Assembly (NCBI RefSeq): GCF_900015215.1
Contig: NZ_LN555523.1
Location: 1-64,000 of the forward strand
DNA: 64,000 bases
From: Romboutsia ilealis
GTDB lineage: Bacteria; Bacillota; Clostridia; Peptostreptococcales; Peptostreptococcaceae
Direction: 5' to 3'
How positions within the stretch are numbered: the stretch's first letter is position 1; each line of letters starts with the position of its first letter. The position numbers and the translations under genes are program-made. Below are positions 47,924-57,219 of the stretch, piece by piece. The notes below the pieces were generated by a model. That model was not told the origin of the DNA and searched no databases. It was given only the letters and a program-made list of their open reading frames with translations.

Positions 47924-49819
47924 ATGAATAAAAAATTGGTTAAATTAATTATACCATTGTGTATATTTATTTTATTTGCAGTAATATTATTACAAAAAGC
48001 TAATAATAGGTATAATAAGACAGAAGTTATTGAAGCTATGGTTAATAATGAAGAAGAGAATGATAAAATTGATAATAAATCTAAAATTGACTATAGCCAA
48101 ACTAGTTGGAATCTTCAAAATTTATATAAAAGTGAAGATGAATGGAATAATGAATTGAAGAAATTTACTTCTGATACTAGAGAACTAAAAAATTATGTGG
48201 GTAAAGTAACTAAATCTAAAACTCATTTATCTTTTGCATTAGATATAAAAGAGAAATTAGACATAAGATTAGATAAACTTTATGGGTATGTAAAGTTAAA
48301 TCAAGATATTAATAAAAATTCGTATAAGTACATTGATATGAAAGAAAAAATAAATAGAGTATATAAAGAATACTCTAATATATGTTCGAATTTAGAGTTA
48401 GAAATACTTAAACTATCAGATAAAGAATATAATAAATTTATGGATGATAAAAAACTAAATAAAAATTATGGTATGTACTTAAAAGAGATTAGAAGATCTA
48501 AAGATTATTATTTAGATGAAAATTCAGAACGATTACTTTCTAATACATCATCTATATCCTCTTTGCCAGGACAAGTTTATGAATTATTTAAAAATATGGA
48601 CAAAAAAACAAATTTTAATTCAGCCGAGTATAAAACAGCTTTAGAAAGTTCAGATAGAAATGAGAGAAAAAGTGCATATCAAAATGAGTTTATTGCTTAT
48701 AATGATAATATAAACACACTCTCAGGATTACTTATAGGTCAAGTTAAAAAGAATGTATTTTATTCTTCTGAAAGAGGATATAAATCATCTTTAGATATGT
48801 ATTTAAAAAGTGATGATATAGATGAGAAAGTTTATAATAAATTAATTGATACTGTAAATGACAATCTAGGAAGTCTTCATAAATATGTAAGTTTAAGAAA
48901 AAAAGTATTAAACTTAGATAAAGTATATTATTATGATATGTTTACACCAATGGTAGAAGTTGTTGATGATAATCTAACTTATGATAAAGCTCAAGGAATA
49001 ATATATGCAGCGTTATCTCCTTTAGGCAAAGAATATGGAGATGTAATTTATAAAGCATTTAATGAAAAGTGGATAGATGCTTTTGCTAATGATAATAAAG
49101 TGAGTGGAGCATACTGTTTATCTATATATGGAAACCATCCTTATGTATTGCTTAACTACAATAATTCATTAGGGTCAGTATCAACATTAGCTCATGAATT
49201 AGGACATGCAGTATATGAATATATGAGTTCTAAAAATCAAAATTATTTTAACTCAAATCCATCTATATTTACTCACGAAGTAGCATCAACTACTAATGAA
49301 GCTTTACTATATGAGATGCTTATAAAAAATGCAGAAAATGATCAACAAAAATCATATTATATAACTCAATATTTAGATTTAATAAAAGATACTTTATATG
49401 TTCAAACTATGTATGCAGAATTTGAGAAAACAATACATGAATTAGTTGAAAATAATAAGAGTATAAATGCATTAGTTTTAGATGATATATGGGGACAATT
49501 ACTAACAAAATATTATGGTAAAGATTATGAACTAGATCAATTAGCTAAAGTTGGTTGGTCAAGAATACCGCATTTTTATAATAGCTTTTATGTTTATAAA
49601 TATGCTACAGGTTGTAGTGCAGGAGTAAGTTTTGCTGAAGATATATTAAAGAATGGATCTGATAATTATATAAACTTCCTTAAAAAAGGAGGATCTGATT
49701 ATCCAATTCAGGTTTTAAAAGATGCAGGAGTTAATTTAACAAGTACAAAGCCTATAGAAGATACTATAAATAAGTTTGATTCTTTAGTTAAAGAACTGGA
49801 TCAGCTAGTGGGAAAATAA
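47924..49819 (+). CDS. Membrane-anchored M3 oligoendopeptidase (PepF-like)
   Basis: 631 aa from the ATG at 47924. An N-terminal hydrophobic anchor (about residues 5-25, KLIIPLCIFILFAVILL) is followed by a charged linker and the M3 peptidase body. The zinc motif is LAHELGHAVYEY, with the downstream Glu in HEVASTTNEALL. PepF enzymes cleave short peptides and are usually cytoplasmic without an anchor, so this one is probably exposed outside the membrane. A ribosome-site hairpin lies just upstream. No signal cleavage site or lipobox is obvious. Confidence 0.88.
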   Translation: MNKKLVKLIIPLCIFILFAVILLQKANNRYNKTEVIEAMVNNEEENDKIDNKSKIDYSQTSWNLQNLYKSEDEWNNELKKFTSDTRELKNYVGKVTKSKTHLSFALDIKEKLDIRLDKLYGYVKLNQDINKNSYKYIDMKEKINRVYKEYSNICSNLELEILKLSDKEYNKFMDDKKLNKNYGMYLKEIRRSKDYYLDENSERLLSNTSSISSLPGQVYELFKNMDKKTNFNSAEYKTALESSDRNERKSAYQNEFIAYNDNINTLSGLLIGQVKKNVFYSSERGYKSSLDMYLKSDDIDEKVYNKLIDTVNDNLGSLHKYVSLRKKVLNLDKVYYYDMFTPMVEVVDDNLTYDKAQGIIYAALSPLGKEYGDVIYKAFNEKWIDAFANDNKVSGAYCLSIYGNHPYVLLNYNNSLGSVSTLAHELGHAVYEYMSSKNQNYFNSNPSIFTHEVASTTNEALLYEMLIKNAENDQQKSYYITQYLDLIKDTLYVQTMYAEFEKTIHELVENNKSINALVLDDIWGQLLTKYYGKDYELDQLAKVGWSRIPHFYNSFYVYKYATGCSAGVSFAEDILKNGSDNYINFLKKGGSDYPIQVLKDAGVNLTSTKPIEDTINKFDSLVKELDQLVGK

Positions 49820-49834
49820 TTTAAATGACAATAT

Positions 49835-49888
49835 AAAGTCTTGATGCTAAAATATAAATAAAGTTCTAGCATCAGGACTTTATTTATT
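49835..49888 (+). terminator. Terminator after the M3 peptidase
   Basis: AAAGTCTTGATGCTA (49835-49849) pairs with TAGCATCAGGACTTT (49867-49881) with one G-U. Confidence 0.75.
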
Positions 49889-49956
49889 AATAAGAGAATG
49901 AAGATACATATAATGTATTTTAATTAAAATAATACAGAATTAAGAGGGGACTAACA

Positions 49957-50856
49957 ATGCAAAAAAAAGTAAGAAAAGCAGTTATACCTGCAGCAGGATT
50001 AGGAACTAGATTTTTGCCTGCAACTAAGGCACAACCTAAGGAAATGTTACCGATAGTTGATAAACCAACATTACAATATATAATAGAAGAAGCTGTTGCT
50101 TCAGGCATAGAAGAAATACTTATAATAACAGGAAGAAATAAAAAATCTATAGAAGATCACTTTGATAAATCTGTAGAATTAGAGTTAGAATTAGAGAATA
50201 AAGGGAAAAAGGAATTATTAGAAATAGTTCAAAATATATCTAATATGATAAATATACATTATATAAGACAAAAAGAACCTAGAGGCTTAGGAGACGCTAT
50301 ATACTGTGCTAGACATTTTATAGGGGATGAGCCATTTGCTGTGATGTTAGGTGACGATATAGTTGATAATGAAGTACCTTGTTTAAAACAGCTTATGAAT
50401 GCATATGAAGAATATAGAACTACAATATTAGGTGTTCAAACAGTTGATGCTAAGGACACAAATAAATATGGTATAATAGGTGCAAAATATATAGAAGATA
50501 AAGTATATAAAGTAAAAGATTTAGTTGAAAAGCCAGAACAAGGTAAGGCTCCATCAAATATAGCTATTTTAGGTAGGTATATAATAACTCCTGAAATATT
50601 TGATGTGCTAGAAACGTTGCCTCCAGGTAAAAATGGAGAGGTTCAACTTACAGATGCATTAAGAATGTTATCAAAAAAAGAAGCAATGTATGCTTATGAT
50701 TTTGATGGAGTAAGATATGATGTTGGAGACAAGCTTGGGTTCTTAAAGGCTACAGTAGACTTTGCATTAAAAAGACCAGATTTAAAAGATGATTTTATAC
50801 AATATTTAAAAGAAGTGTGTGTAAGATTTGATAAGAAAATAACTGAAATTGAATAA
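49957..50856 (+). CDS. galU: UTP--glucose-1-phosphate uridylyltransferase
   Basis: 299 aa. Makes UDP-glucose for wall polymers and glycolipids. The nucleotidyltransferase loop is AAGLGTRFLPATKAQPKEM, and the conserved RQKEPRGLGDAI, GDDIVD and LVEKPEQGKAPSN segments are present. AGAGGGGAC precedes ATG. It is followed 15 bp later by a mini membrane protein gene. B. subtilis orthologue gtaB. Confidence 0.96.
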   Translation: MQKKVRKAVIPAAGLGTRFLPATKAQPKEMLPIVDKPTLQYIIEEAVASGIEEILIITGRNKKSIEDHFDKSVELELELENKGKKELLEIVQNISNMINIHYIRQKEPRGLGDAIYCARHFIGDEPFAVMLGDDIVDNEVPCLKQLMNAYEEYRTTILGVQTVDAKDTNKYGIIGAKYIEDKVYKVKDLVEKPEQGKAPSNIAILGRYIITPEIFDVLETLPPGKNGEVQLTDALRMLSKKEAMYAYDFDGVRYDVGDKLGFLKATVDFALKRPDLKDDFIQYLKEVCVRFDKKITEIE

Positions 50857-50871
50857 TAACGGAGTGATAAT

Positions 50872-50991
50872 ATGAGTAGTAAGATGCAAAAACAAAAGAA
50901 AAGAAATAAAATGATAGCACTATTTATAGTAATAACTTTAGTAGTTTCTAGTATGACGGCTTTATTAAGTGTAATAGCATCTATGTTATAA
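50872..50991 (+). CDS. Mini membrane protein, Prli42/DUF4044-like
   Basis: 39 aa, ATG after GGAGTGAT. A very basic start (SSKMQKQKKRNK) is followed by one membrane span to the C-terminus (ALFIVITLVVSSMTALLSVI). This plan, with Ser-Ser in the middle of the span, resembles Prli42, the stressosome-anchoring miniprotein of Listeria, and related small Firmicutes proteins. The resemblance is from memory. It is co-transcribed with galU and has a terminator right after it. Confidence 0.65.
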   Translation: MSSKMQKQKKRNKMIALFIVITLVVSSMTALLSVIASML

Positions 50992-50996
50992 AGAAT

Positions 50997-51028
50997 TAGG
51001 ACTATATCCATATGGATATAGTCCTTTT
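50997..51028 (+). terminator. Terminator after the galU unit
   Basis: AGGACTATATCC pairs with GGATATAGTCCT around AT-AT, followed by TTTT. Confidence 0.87.
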
Positions 51029-51253
51029 GTATGTTAAAAAATATATTTAATTTATGATAAAACACAATTGTATTTAAGTATTAGTTTAGTTGAAATAAAA
51101 TTTTTATAACATGTATATAGCAGAACTATAAGTAATGTATCTGATAATTTTAAATATAGTATACTAATTAATAAAAAAATATATAAACGTTTACTAATTA
51201 AGATATATGGTATATAATTTTCATTGATAACACTAACGGAGGAGATGGATATT

Positions 51254-52255
51254 ATGGATAGAAATTTAGCACTAGAACTTGTTAGGGTAACTGAAGCTGC
51301 AGCTTTAGCGTCGTCAAAATTTATGGGGAAAGGCGATAAAAATGGAGCTGATGGAGCAGCAGTAGAAGCAATGAGAAGGGCTTTTGAGTCAGTAAATATA
51401 AGTGGAGAAGTAGTTATAGGAGAAGGTGAACTTGATGAAGCTCCAATGTTATATATTGGCGAGAAAGTAGGTAAGAGCGCTAGTGATAGTATTGAGGTTG
51501 ATATAGCTGTTGATCCATTAGATGGGACAACTTTAATAGCGAAAGGTCTACCGAATGTTATATCTGTAATAGCAATAGGGTCTAAGGGGAGTTTATTAAA
51601 TGCTCCAGATACATATATGAAAAAAATAGTAGTAGGACCAGGAGCTAAGGGTGCTATTGACTTAAATAAAACAGCTGAAGAAAATATAATTGCTGTGTCT
51701 AAAGCATTAGGAAAAAAGACAAATCAAATGACAATAGCAGTTCAAGATAGAGAAAGACATAATTATATAATTGATGCAGCTAGGAAATTAGGAACAAGGA
51801 TTCAAATGTTTGGAGATGGAGATGTAGCTACTGCAATAGCAACTTGTTTTGATGAAACAGGAATAGACATGATGATGGGTATTGGTGGAGGCCCAGAAGG
51901 TGTAATAACAGCAGCTGCTATAAAATGTATGGGTGGAGATATGCAAGCTCAAATATATCCATTAAGTGAACAAGAAGTAAATAGATGTTATGAATTAGGG
52001 TTTACAGATGAGGAATTAGAAAAAGTATTAACTATTGATGACTTAGCAAAAGGAGATAATTTATTCTTTGCTGCAACTGGTATAACAGAAGGTGATTTAT
52101 TAAGTGGAGTAAAGCATATTGGAGGTAACAGAGCGAAAACTCAATCAGTAGTAATGAGAGCAAAAACAGGAACTATAAGATTTGTTGATGCTATTCATAG
52201 TTTAGATAAAAATGATATATTAGTTGATTTAATGAAAAAATATAGTATAGAATAA
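51254..52255 (+). CDS. glpX: Fructose-1,6-bisphosphatase class II
   Basis: 333 aa from the ATG at 51254 after GGAGGAGAT; a longer in-frame start lies within an unlikely context. Gluconeogenic phosphatase that needs a divalent metal. Motifs are the GEGELDEAPML segment, the DPLDGTTLIAKG metal/phosphate site, GGGPEGVITAAA and the GDGDVATAIAT segment. Adjacent to rho, as in B. subtilis glpX-rho. Confidence 0.95.
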   Translation: MDRNLALELVRVTEAAALASSKFMGKGDKNGADGAAVEAMRRAFESVNISGEVVIGEGELDEAPMLYIGEKVGKSASDSIEVDIAVDPLDGTTLIAKGLPNVISVIAIGSKGSLLNAPDTYMKKIVVGPGAKGAIDLNKTAEENIIAVSKALGKKTNQMTIAVQDRERHNYIIDAARKLGTRIQMFGDGDVATAIATCFDETGIDMMMGIGGGPEGVITAAAIKCMGGDMQAQIYPLSEQEVNRCYELGFTDEELEKVLTIDDLAKGDNLFFAATGITEGDLLSGVKHIGGNRAKTQSVVMRAKTGTIRFVDAIHSLDKNDILVDLMKKYSIE

Positions 52256-52265
52256 ATTTAAAACA

Positions 52266-52300
52266 AGGAGCTATTTCTGATTGGGGATTAGCTCCTATAT
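52266..52300 (+). terminator. Hairpin after glpX
   Basis: AGGAGCTA (52266-52273) pairs with TAGCTCCT (52289-52296). Only a weak T-rich tail follows, so termination may be incomplete. Confidence 0.5.
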
Positions 52301-52411
52301 TGATTATAAAAAGTAAAAAGTTATTATGAGATTTATATAAATAATATTGTAGAAATAAAAAATAGTATATATATTTTTTTACGCTTAAGGATATTATAAT
52401 ACTTAAAAAAA

Positions 52412-52420
52412 TGTGGATAA
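52412..52420 (-). other. Single perfect DnaA box
   Basis: TGTGGATAA, the reverse complement of TTATCCACA, stands alone in the spacer between glpX and rho. Confidence 0.5.
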
Positions 52421-52452
52421 ATTCTGAATGTAAGTAATATCAACAAATTGGT

Positions 52453-52570
52453 TTTGAGCGTAAAAAGATTTTGAAATACTTCGCCCACGCAGTGGCTCAA
52501 GCAACGGACGAAGTCGTTGGCGACATGAAGTGTTTCGCCGACACGTTGCTCAAGCGAAGTGAATTTTTTA
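52453..52570 (+). repeat. Dispersed structured repeat, copy R2
   Basis: Begins TTTTGAGC and ends GCTCAAGCGAAGTGAATTTTTT, like R1. ACTTCGC (52478-52484) pairs with GCGAAGT near the end, and three hairpins nest inside (GCCCAC/GTGGC, CAACG/CGTTG, GGCGA/TCGCC). By hand count, about 57% GC for 52478-52560. An internal unit seems to be repeated twice in tandem at about 59-60 bp. The remaining 200 bp to rho shows no gene. Confidence 0.6.
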
Positions 52571-52787
52571 TATATTTCGAAAATTAGTATATGATAGTTT
52601 AAAATTTTTTTAAATAGTATAAAATATATAATAGATAATTAGGTTATATATTTAGTTTATTTATTGACCACACATATTAATGATGATATTATTAAAATTA
52701 ATTATTAATTAAACTTTTCTTTTTCACACCTTTGATTTCCAAAAAAGATAAAGATACATATTTATATGATAGATGAGGAGGATTTTT

Positions 52788-54290
52788 TTGAATTTAGATC
52801 AAATAGCATTAGATGAATTAGGTAGTAAAACATTAACTCAACTTAGAGATATAGCTAAAGAAATAGGTATAAAATCTGTGAGTAAATATAAAAAGAATGA
52901 ATTAATTGAACTTATAAATGAAAATATAAAAAAAGAAGAGTCTATTGAAATAAAAACAAATACAGTACAAGAAAAGAAAATAGAGAAAAATGAGAACGTA
53001 GAAAATAAAAGTTATGTAAGGCCTTATGAAAAGAGAAATACGGATAGAAATACAGAAAATAGATATCAAAGAAATGAAAATAAATCATCAAATACAGAGT
53101 ATGTAAATGTAAGAGATAATAAAGGATACTATACACCTAAGGTTGTTGAAGAATCTAAAATAGTAGATGAATTCAATACGTCAAAAGATGATGAAGTAAT
53201 GGGCGTTTTAGAAATATTACCAGATGGATTTGGATTTTTAAGGGGATCGAATTATTTATCAACAGAAGGGGATGTATATGTGTCACCATCTCAAATAAGA
53301 AGATTTAATATGAAGACTGGGGATAAGGTAAAGGGGATAACTAGACATCCTAAAACAGGAGAGAAGTTTAGAGCTCTTTTATATGTTCAAAAAATAAATG
53401 ATGAGAACCCAGAAACTGCAATACAAAGAAAAGCATTTGAGTTATTAACTCCTATATATCCAGAAGAAAGATTAACATTAGAAAGAAGCCAAAGTGACAT
53501 AGCTACAAGACTTATAGACTTAATATCACCTATAGGGAAAGGTCAAAGAGGATTAATAGTAGCTCCTCCTAAGGCTGGTAAGACTAGCTTACTAAAAAAT
53601 GTTGCAAATAGTATAGCTAAAAATCATCCCAATGTTGAATTAATAGTTCTTCTTATTGATGAAAGACCTGAAGAGGTTACAGATATGAGAGAATCTATAA
53701 ATGGAGATGTTATATACTCTACTTTTGATCAAGTATCAAGTCACCATGTTAAGGTTGCTGAAATGGTTTTAAATAGAGCTCAAAGATTAGTTGAGCATGG
53801 TAAAGATGTTGTAATACTTTTAGATAGTATTACAAGACTTGCAAGAGCTTATAACCTTACGATATCTCCAACAGGTAGAACTTTATCGGGAGGTTTAGAT
53901 CCGGGGGCTTTACATGGACCTAAAAAGTTCTTTGGTGCAGCAAGAAACATAAGACAAGGTGGATCTCTTACAATACTTGCAACTGCATTAGTTGAAACTG
54001 GATCAAGAATGGATGATGTAATATTCGAGGAATTCAAGGGTACAGGGAATATGGAATTAAATTTAGATAGAAAATTAGCTGAAAAGAGAATATTCCCAGC
54101 TGTAGATATATACAAATCAGGAACAAGAAGAGAGGATTTATTACTTACTGAAGAAGAAAAGACTGCGTTATGGAAATTAAGAAGAGAAATGAGTAATAAT
54201 TCAGTTTTAGAGGTTACTGATAAAGTGATTGAATTACTTAAGAAAACTAAAAATAATGATGAATTTATAAAATCAATAAAAGGTCTTTAA
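52788..54290 (+). CDS. rho: Transcription termination factor Rho
   Basis: 500 aa with a TTG start six bases after GAGGAGG; the ATG at 52773 overlaps that site. Hexameric RNA helicase. The Rho_N helical domain (about 1-45) is followed by a hydrophilic Lys/Asn/Glu/Arg-rich insert (about 46-125), the cold-shock RNA-binding domain (about 130-200), and the ATPase with Walker A PPKAGKTS (from 260) and [13 protein letters not shown]. The insert is longer than in E. coli Rho, as in many clostridia. Confidence 0.96.
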   Translation: MNLDQIALDELGSKTLTQLRDIAKEIGIKSVSKYKKNELIELINENIKKEESIEIKTNTVQEKKIEKNENVENKSYVRPYEKRNTDRNTENRYQRNENKSSNTEYVNVRDNKGYYTPKVVEESKIVDEFNTSKDDEVMGVLEILPDGFGFLRGSNYLSTEGDVYVSPSQIRRFNMKTGDKVKGITRHPKTGEKFRALLYVQKINDENPETAIQRKAFELLTPIYPEERLTLERSQSDIATRLIDLISPIGKGQRGLIVAPPKAGKTSLLKNVANSIAKNHPNVELIVLLIDERPEEVTDMRESINGDVIYSTFDQVSSHHVKVAEMVLNRAQRLVEHGKDVVILLDSITRLARAYNLTISPTGRTLSGGLDPGALHGPKKFFGAARNIRQGGSLTILATALVETGSRMDDVIFEEFKGTGNMELNLDRKLAEKRIFPAVDIYKSGTRREDLLLTEEEKTALWKLRREMSNNSVLEVTDKVIELLKKTKNNDEFIKSIKGL

Positions 54291-54306
54291 GTAATATAAA
54301 AACTCC

Positions 54307-54335
54307 TTGAATGCATAAAAAACTTATGCTATAAT
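54307..54335 (+). promoter_or_regulatory. Promoter of rpmE with a palindromic spacer
   Basis: TTGAAT (54307-54312), a 17-bp spacer, TATAAT (54330-54335). The spacer itself is GCATAA-N5-TTATGC, a perfect 6-bp inverted repeat between the two boxes. Confidence 0.7.
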
Positions 54336-54405
54336 GGTGTAGTTGATATTGCAAAACGAAAAATTAATATATTTAATTTATAGAATAACGAAAGAGGTGA
54401 ATAGA

Positions 54406-54606
54406 ATGCAAAAAGATATACAACCAAAATACGAAGCTATAGAAGTACGTTGTGCTTGTGGAAACACATTCAAAGCAGGTTCTGTTAAGGATGAAATAAA
54501 AGTTGAAATATGTTCTGAATGCCATCCTTTCTATACTGGAAAGCAAAAGAATATAGAAGCTGGTGGAAGAATAGACAAGTTCAAGAAAAGATTCAAAATG
54601 GACTAG
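54406..54606 (+). CDS. rpmE: Ribosomal protein L31 (zinc-binding type)
   Basis: 66 aa from the ATG at 54406 after AAAGAGGTG. The zinc-ribbon form has CAC in [10 protein letters not shown] and CSEC in [11 protein letters not shown], so it is the C+ type that binds zinc. The C-terminus [13 protein letters not shown] is typical. It follows rho with its own promoter and terminator, as in the rho-rpmE-tdk-prfA order of Bacillus. Confidence 0.96.
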   Translation: MQKDIQPKYEAIEVRCACGNTFKAGSVKDEIKVEICSECHPFYTGKQKNIEAGGRIDKFKKRFKMD

Positions 54607-54616
54607 TCTTCATAAA

Positions 54617-54650
54617 AAGAGGAGTTGGGAAACCAACTCTTCTTTTGTTT
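54617..54650 (+). terminator. Terminator after rpmE
   Basis: AAGAGGAGTTGG (54617-54628) pairs with CCAACTCTTCTT (54633-54644) with one G-U, then TTTG. Confidence 0.85.
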
Positions 54651-54719
54651 AATTACTGAACTTATATGTAGTAATACATCACAAATATATGACAATTAAT
54701 TCATAGGGGGGTACTAGGC

Positions 54720-55304
54720 ATGTATAGACCAGTAAATCACGGATATATAGAAACTATAATAGGTCCTATGTATAGCGGTAAAAGTGAAGAACTAATAAGA
54801 AGATTAAAAAGAGCTAAAATAGCAAAACAAAACATAGTTGTATTTAAACCTCAAATAGATGATAGATATAGCAAAGAAAATGTTGTTTCTCATAGTGGAG
54901 ATAGTATAGAAGCTATACCTATAAGTAATTCTAATCAAATATATGATTATATAGATGAAAAAACTCAAGTGGTAGGTATTGATGAAGTTCAATTCTTTGA
55001 TGATAATATAGTTGATGTAGCTATAGATTTGGCAGATCAAGGAATAAGGGTTATTACAGCTGGACTTGATATGGATTTTAAAGGAGAGCCTTTTGGACCA
55101 ACTCCAAGGCTTTTAGCTGTATCTGAATTTGTTGATAAGATACAAGCTATTTGTTCAGTTTGTGGACAACCTGCTACAAGATCTCAAAGATTAATAAATA
55201 GTAAGCCTGCAAGATACAATGATCCTATAATACTTGTAGGAGCAGTGGAAAGTTACGAAGCTAGATGCAGAAAGTGTCATGTAGTATATCATGAAGATAA
55301 ATAA
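54720..55304 (+). CDS. tdk: Thymidine kinase
   Basis: 194 aa. Salvages thymidine to dTMP, the substrate of tmk. P-loop [15 protein letters not shown] near residue 16, DEVQFF as Walker B region, and zinc-binding cysteines in CSVCGQ and CRKCH. Type II thymidine kinase length. GGGGGGT lies ahead of ATG. Confidence 0.96.
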   Translation: MYRPVNHGYIETIIGPMYSGKSEELIRRLKRAKIAKQNIVVFKPQIDDRYSKENVVSHSGDSIEAIPISNSNQIYDYIDEKTQVVGIDEVQFFDDNIVDVAIDLADQGIRVITAGLDMDFKGEPFGPTPRLLAVSEFVDKIQAICSVCGQPATRSQRLINSKPARYNDPIILVGAVESYEARCRKCHVVYHEDK

Positions 55305-55314
55305 GTTTATTGAT

Positions 55315-55350
55315 AAATCCTTTTAAAGTTTTACTTTAAAAGGATTTTTT
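55315..55350 (+). terminator. Terminator after tdk
   Basis: AAATCCTTTTAAAGT (55315-55329) pairs perfectly with ACTTTAAAAGGATTT (55333-55347). Confidence 0.87.
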
Positions 55351-55412
55351 GTATTATAATAAAAGTATAGATATATAATATAAATTAAATTTTTATTTAA
55401 AGAGGTGGGTAA

Positions 55413-56312
55413 ATGAGCGACATATCTGTGGGAGGCCAAGCTGTTATAGAAGGTGTAATGATGCAATCTAAAGATCAAAGGGCTATTGCAGTAAGAAAAA
55501 GCGATGGAAAAATAGTTTTGAAAAAGAATAATATTAAAAGTTGGATAAATGAAACAAAGATAAATAAAATACCCTTTTTAAGAGGTTCATTTATATTACT
55601 AGAAACTATGATAGAAGGAGTAAAAAGTTTGAATTTTTCATCTGAGTTTTTTATTGAAGATGGAGAAGAAGATGCTTTTGATAGATTTATAAAAAAGATA
55701 TTTAAAGATAAAGCTAATGATGCAATAATAGGTATATCTTTACTACTATCTCTATTATTTTCTGTAGGTATTTTTATACTTATACCAACAACAGTTGGGG
55801 GTATATTTTCAAAAATAATTGATAATAAGTTAATACTTAATCTAATAGAGGGAATAATTAGACTAAGTATCTTATTTGCATACATAGTTATAATATCTCA
55901 AAATAGTGATATTAAAAGAGTGTTCCAATATCATGGAGCTGAACATAAATCAATACATTGTTATGAAAGTGGATTAGAATTAACAATAGAGAATGCTAAA
56001 AAATTTACGACACTTCATCCTAGATGTGGAACAAACTTTTTATTTATAGTTATGTTTACGTCAATAATATTATTTTCTTTCTTCGGATGGCCTAACCCAT
56101 TAGTTAGAGTCATTATGAGAATACTATTTATTCCAATAGTTGCAGGTATATCTTATGAAATAATAAAATTTCTTGGGAAATATAATAATAAATTTACTAA
56201 AATTGTCGCATACCCTGGTATGATGTTACAAAAATTTACAACAAAAGAGCCAGATGATGAACAATTAGAGGTTGCATTAACTGCTTTAAAAGCTGTAATA
56301 AATGAAAAATAA
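55413..56312 (+). CDS. DUF1385 membrane protein (YqhQ-like)
   Basis: 299 aa. Starts ISVGGQAVIEGVMMQSKDQRAIAVR, the hallmark of DUF1385. About four membrane spans in the middle and the conserved QYHGAEHKSIHCYE and LHPRCGTNFLFIV segments carry His/Cys that could bind metal. Function is not established. It is coupled to prmC: its stop is 10 bp before the prmC ATG. AAAGAGGTG precedes ATG. In many clostridia it lies between rpmE/tdk and prmC-prfA. Confidence 0.92.
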   Translation: MSDISVGGQAVIEGVMMQSKDQRAIAVRKSDGKIVLKKNNIKSWINETKINKIPFLRGSFILLETMIEGVKSLNFSSEFFIEDGEEDAFDRFIKKIFKDKANDAIIGISLLLSLLFSVGIFILIPTTVGGIFSKIIDNKLILNLIEGIIRLSILFAYIVIISQNSDIKRVFQYHGAEHKSIHCYESGLELTIENAKKFTTLHPRCGTNFLFIVMFTSIILFSFFGWPNPLVRVIMRILFIPIVAGISYEIIKFLGKYNNKFTKIVAYPGMMLQKFTTKEPDDEQLEVALTALKAVINEK

Positions 56313-56322
56313 AGGAGATAAT

Positions 56323-57177
56323 ATGACAATAAGAGATATAATCATTAAATACTCTCAAGAGTTAGAGAAGATAAGCGATACTCCAAGGCTGGATGTAGAA
56401 TTATTTTTACAAAAGGCTCTTGGAGGAGTTGATAGAATTTATATACATTTAAATTTAAATAAAGAACTTACAACAGAACAATATGATGAATTTATAGAAT
56501 ATATAAATGATAGAATTAATGGAAGACCAGTTGCATACATAGTAGGTAATAGAGAATTTATGGGATTAGACTTTTTTGTTAAGGAAGGTGTTTTAATTCC
56601 TAGACCTGACACTGAAACATTAGTTGAAGAAATAATAGATCTTTGTAAAGATAAAAATGAAGAAGTTGATATACTTGATATCGGTACTGGATCTGGAGCT
56701 ATTACTGTAAGTTTGGCTAAATATATAACAAATTCAAAAGTAATGTCTTTTGATATATCAGAGATACCTCTACAAGTAGGAAAAATAAATGCTATAAATA
56801 ATGATGTAGATAATAAAATTGAGTTTGTTAAGTCAGATGTATTTAGTGCAATAAAAGATAAAGAAATACAATTTGATGTAATAGTGTCTAATCCACCGTA
56901 TATACCTAAAAAAGATATAGAGACTCTTCATACACAAGTAAAGGATTATGAACCATACAATGCTCTTGAAGGTGGAGAAGATGGACTTGATTTTTATAGA
57001 CAAATAACTAAAGAATCCATAGACTATTTAAAGCAAGGTGGTATACTGGCATATGAAGTTGGACATGATCAAGCTGAAGATGTATCGGAAATAATGAAGT
57101 CTTATGGATATACTAAAATATACAAAAAGAAGGATATACAAGGCATTGATAGAGTTGTTATAGGTTTTAAACTATGA
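56323..57177 (+). CDS. prmC: Release factor glutamine methyltransferase
   Basis: 284 aa from the ATG at 56323 after AAAGGAGAT; an earlier in-frame ATG lies within the upstream gene. Methylates the GGQ glutamine of release factors. N-terminal helical domain (about 1-80), then a SAM-binding loop DIGTGSGAIT and the catalytic NPPY (190-193). The GRPVAYIVGNREFMGLDFFV segment is typical. Its substrate gene prfA is next. Confidence 0.95.
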   Translation: MTIRDIIIKYSQELEKISDTPRLDVELFLQKALGGVDRIYIHLNLNKELTTEQYDEFIEYINDRINGRPVAYIVGNREFMGLDFFVKEGVLIPRPDTETLVEEIIDLCKDKNEEVDILDIGTGSGAITVSLAKYITNSKVMSFDISEIPLQVGKINAINNDVDNKIEFVKSDVFSAIKDKEIQFDVIVSNPPYIPKKDIETLHTQVKDYEPYNALEGGEDGLDFYRQITKESIDYLKQGGILAYEVGHDQAEDVSEIMKSYGYTKIYKKKDIQGIDRVVIGFKL

Positions 57178-57219
57178 TATAATCAAAGAATTGATATTGA
57201 CAAATAAAGAGGTGAAAAT

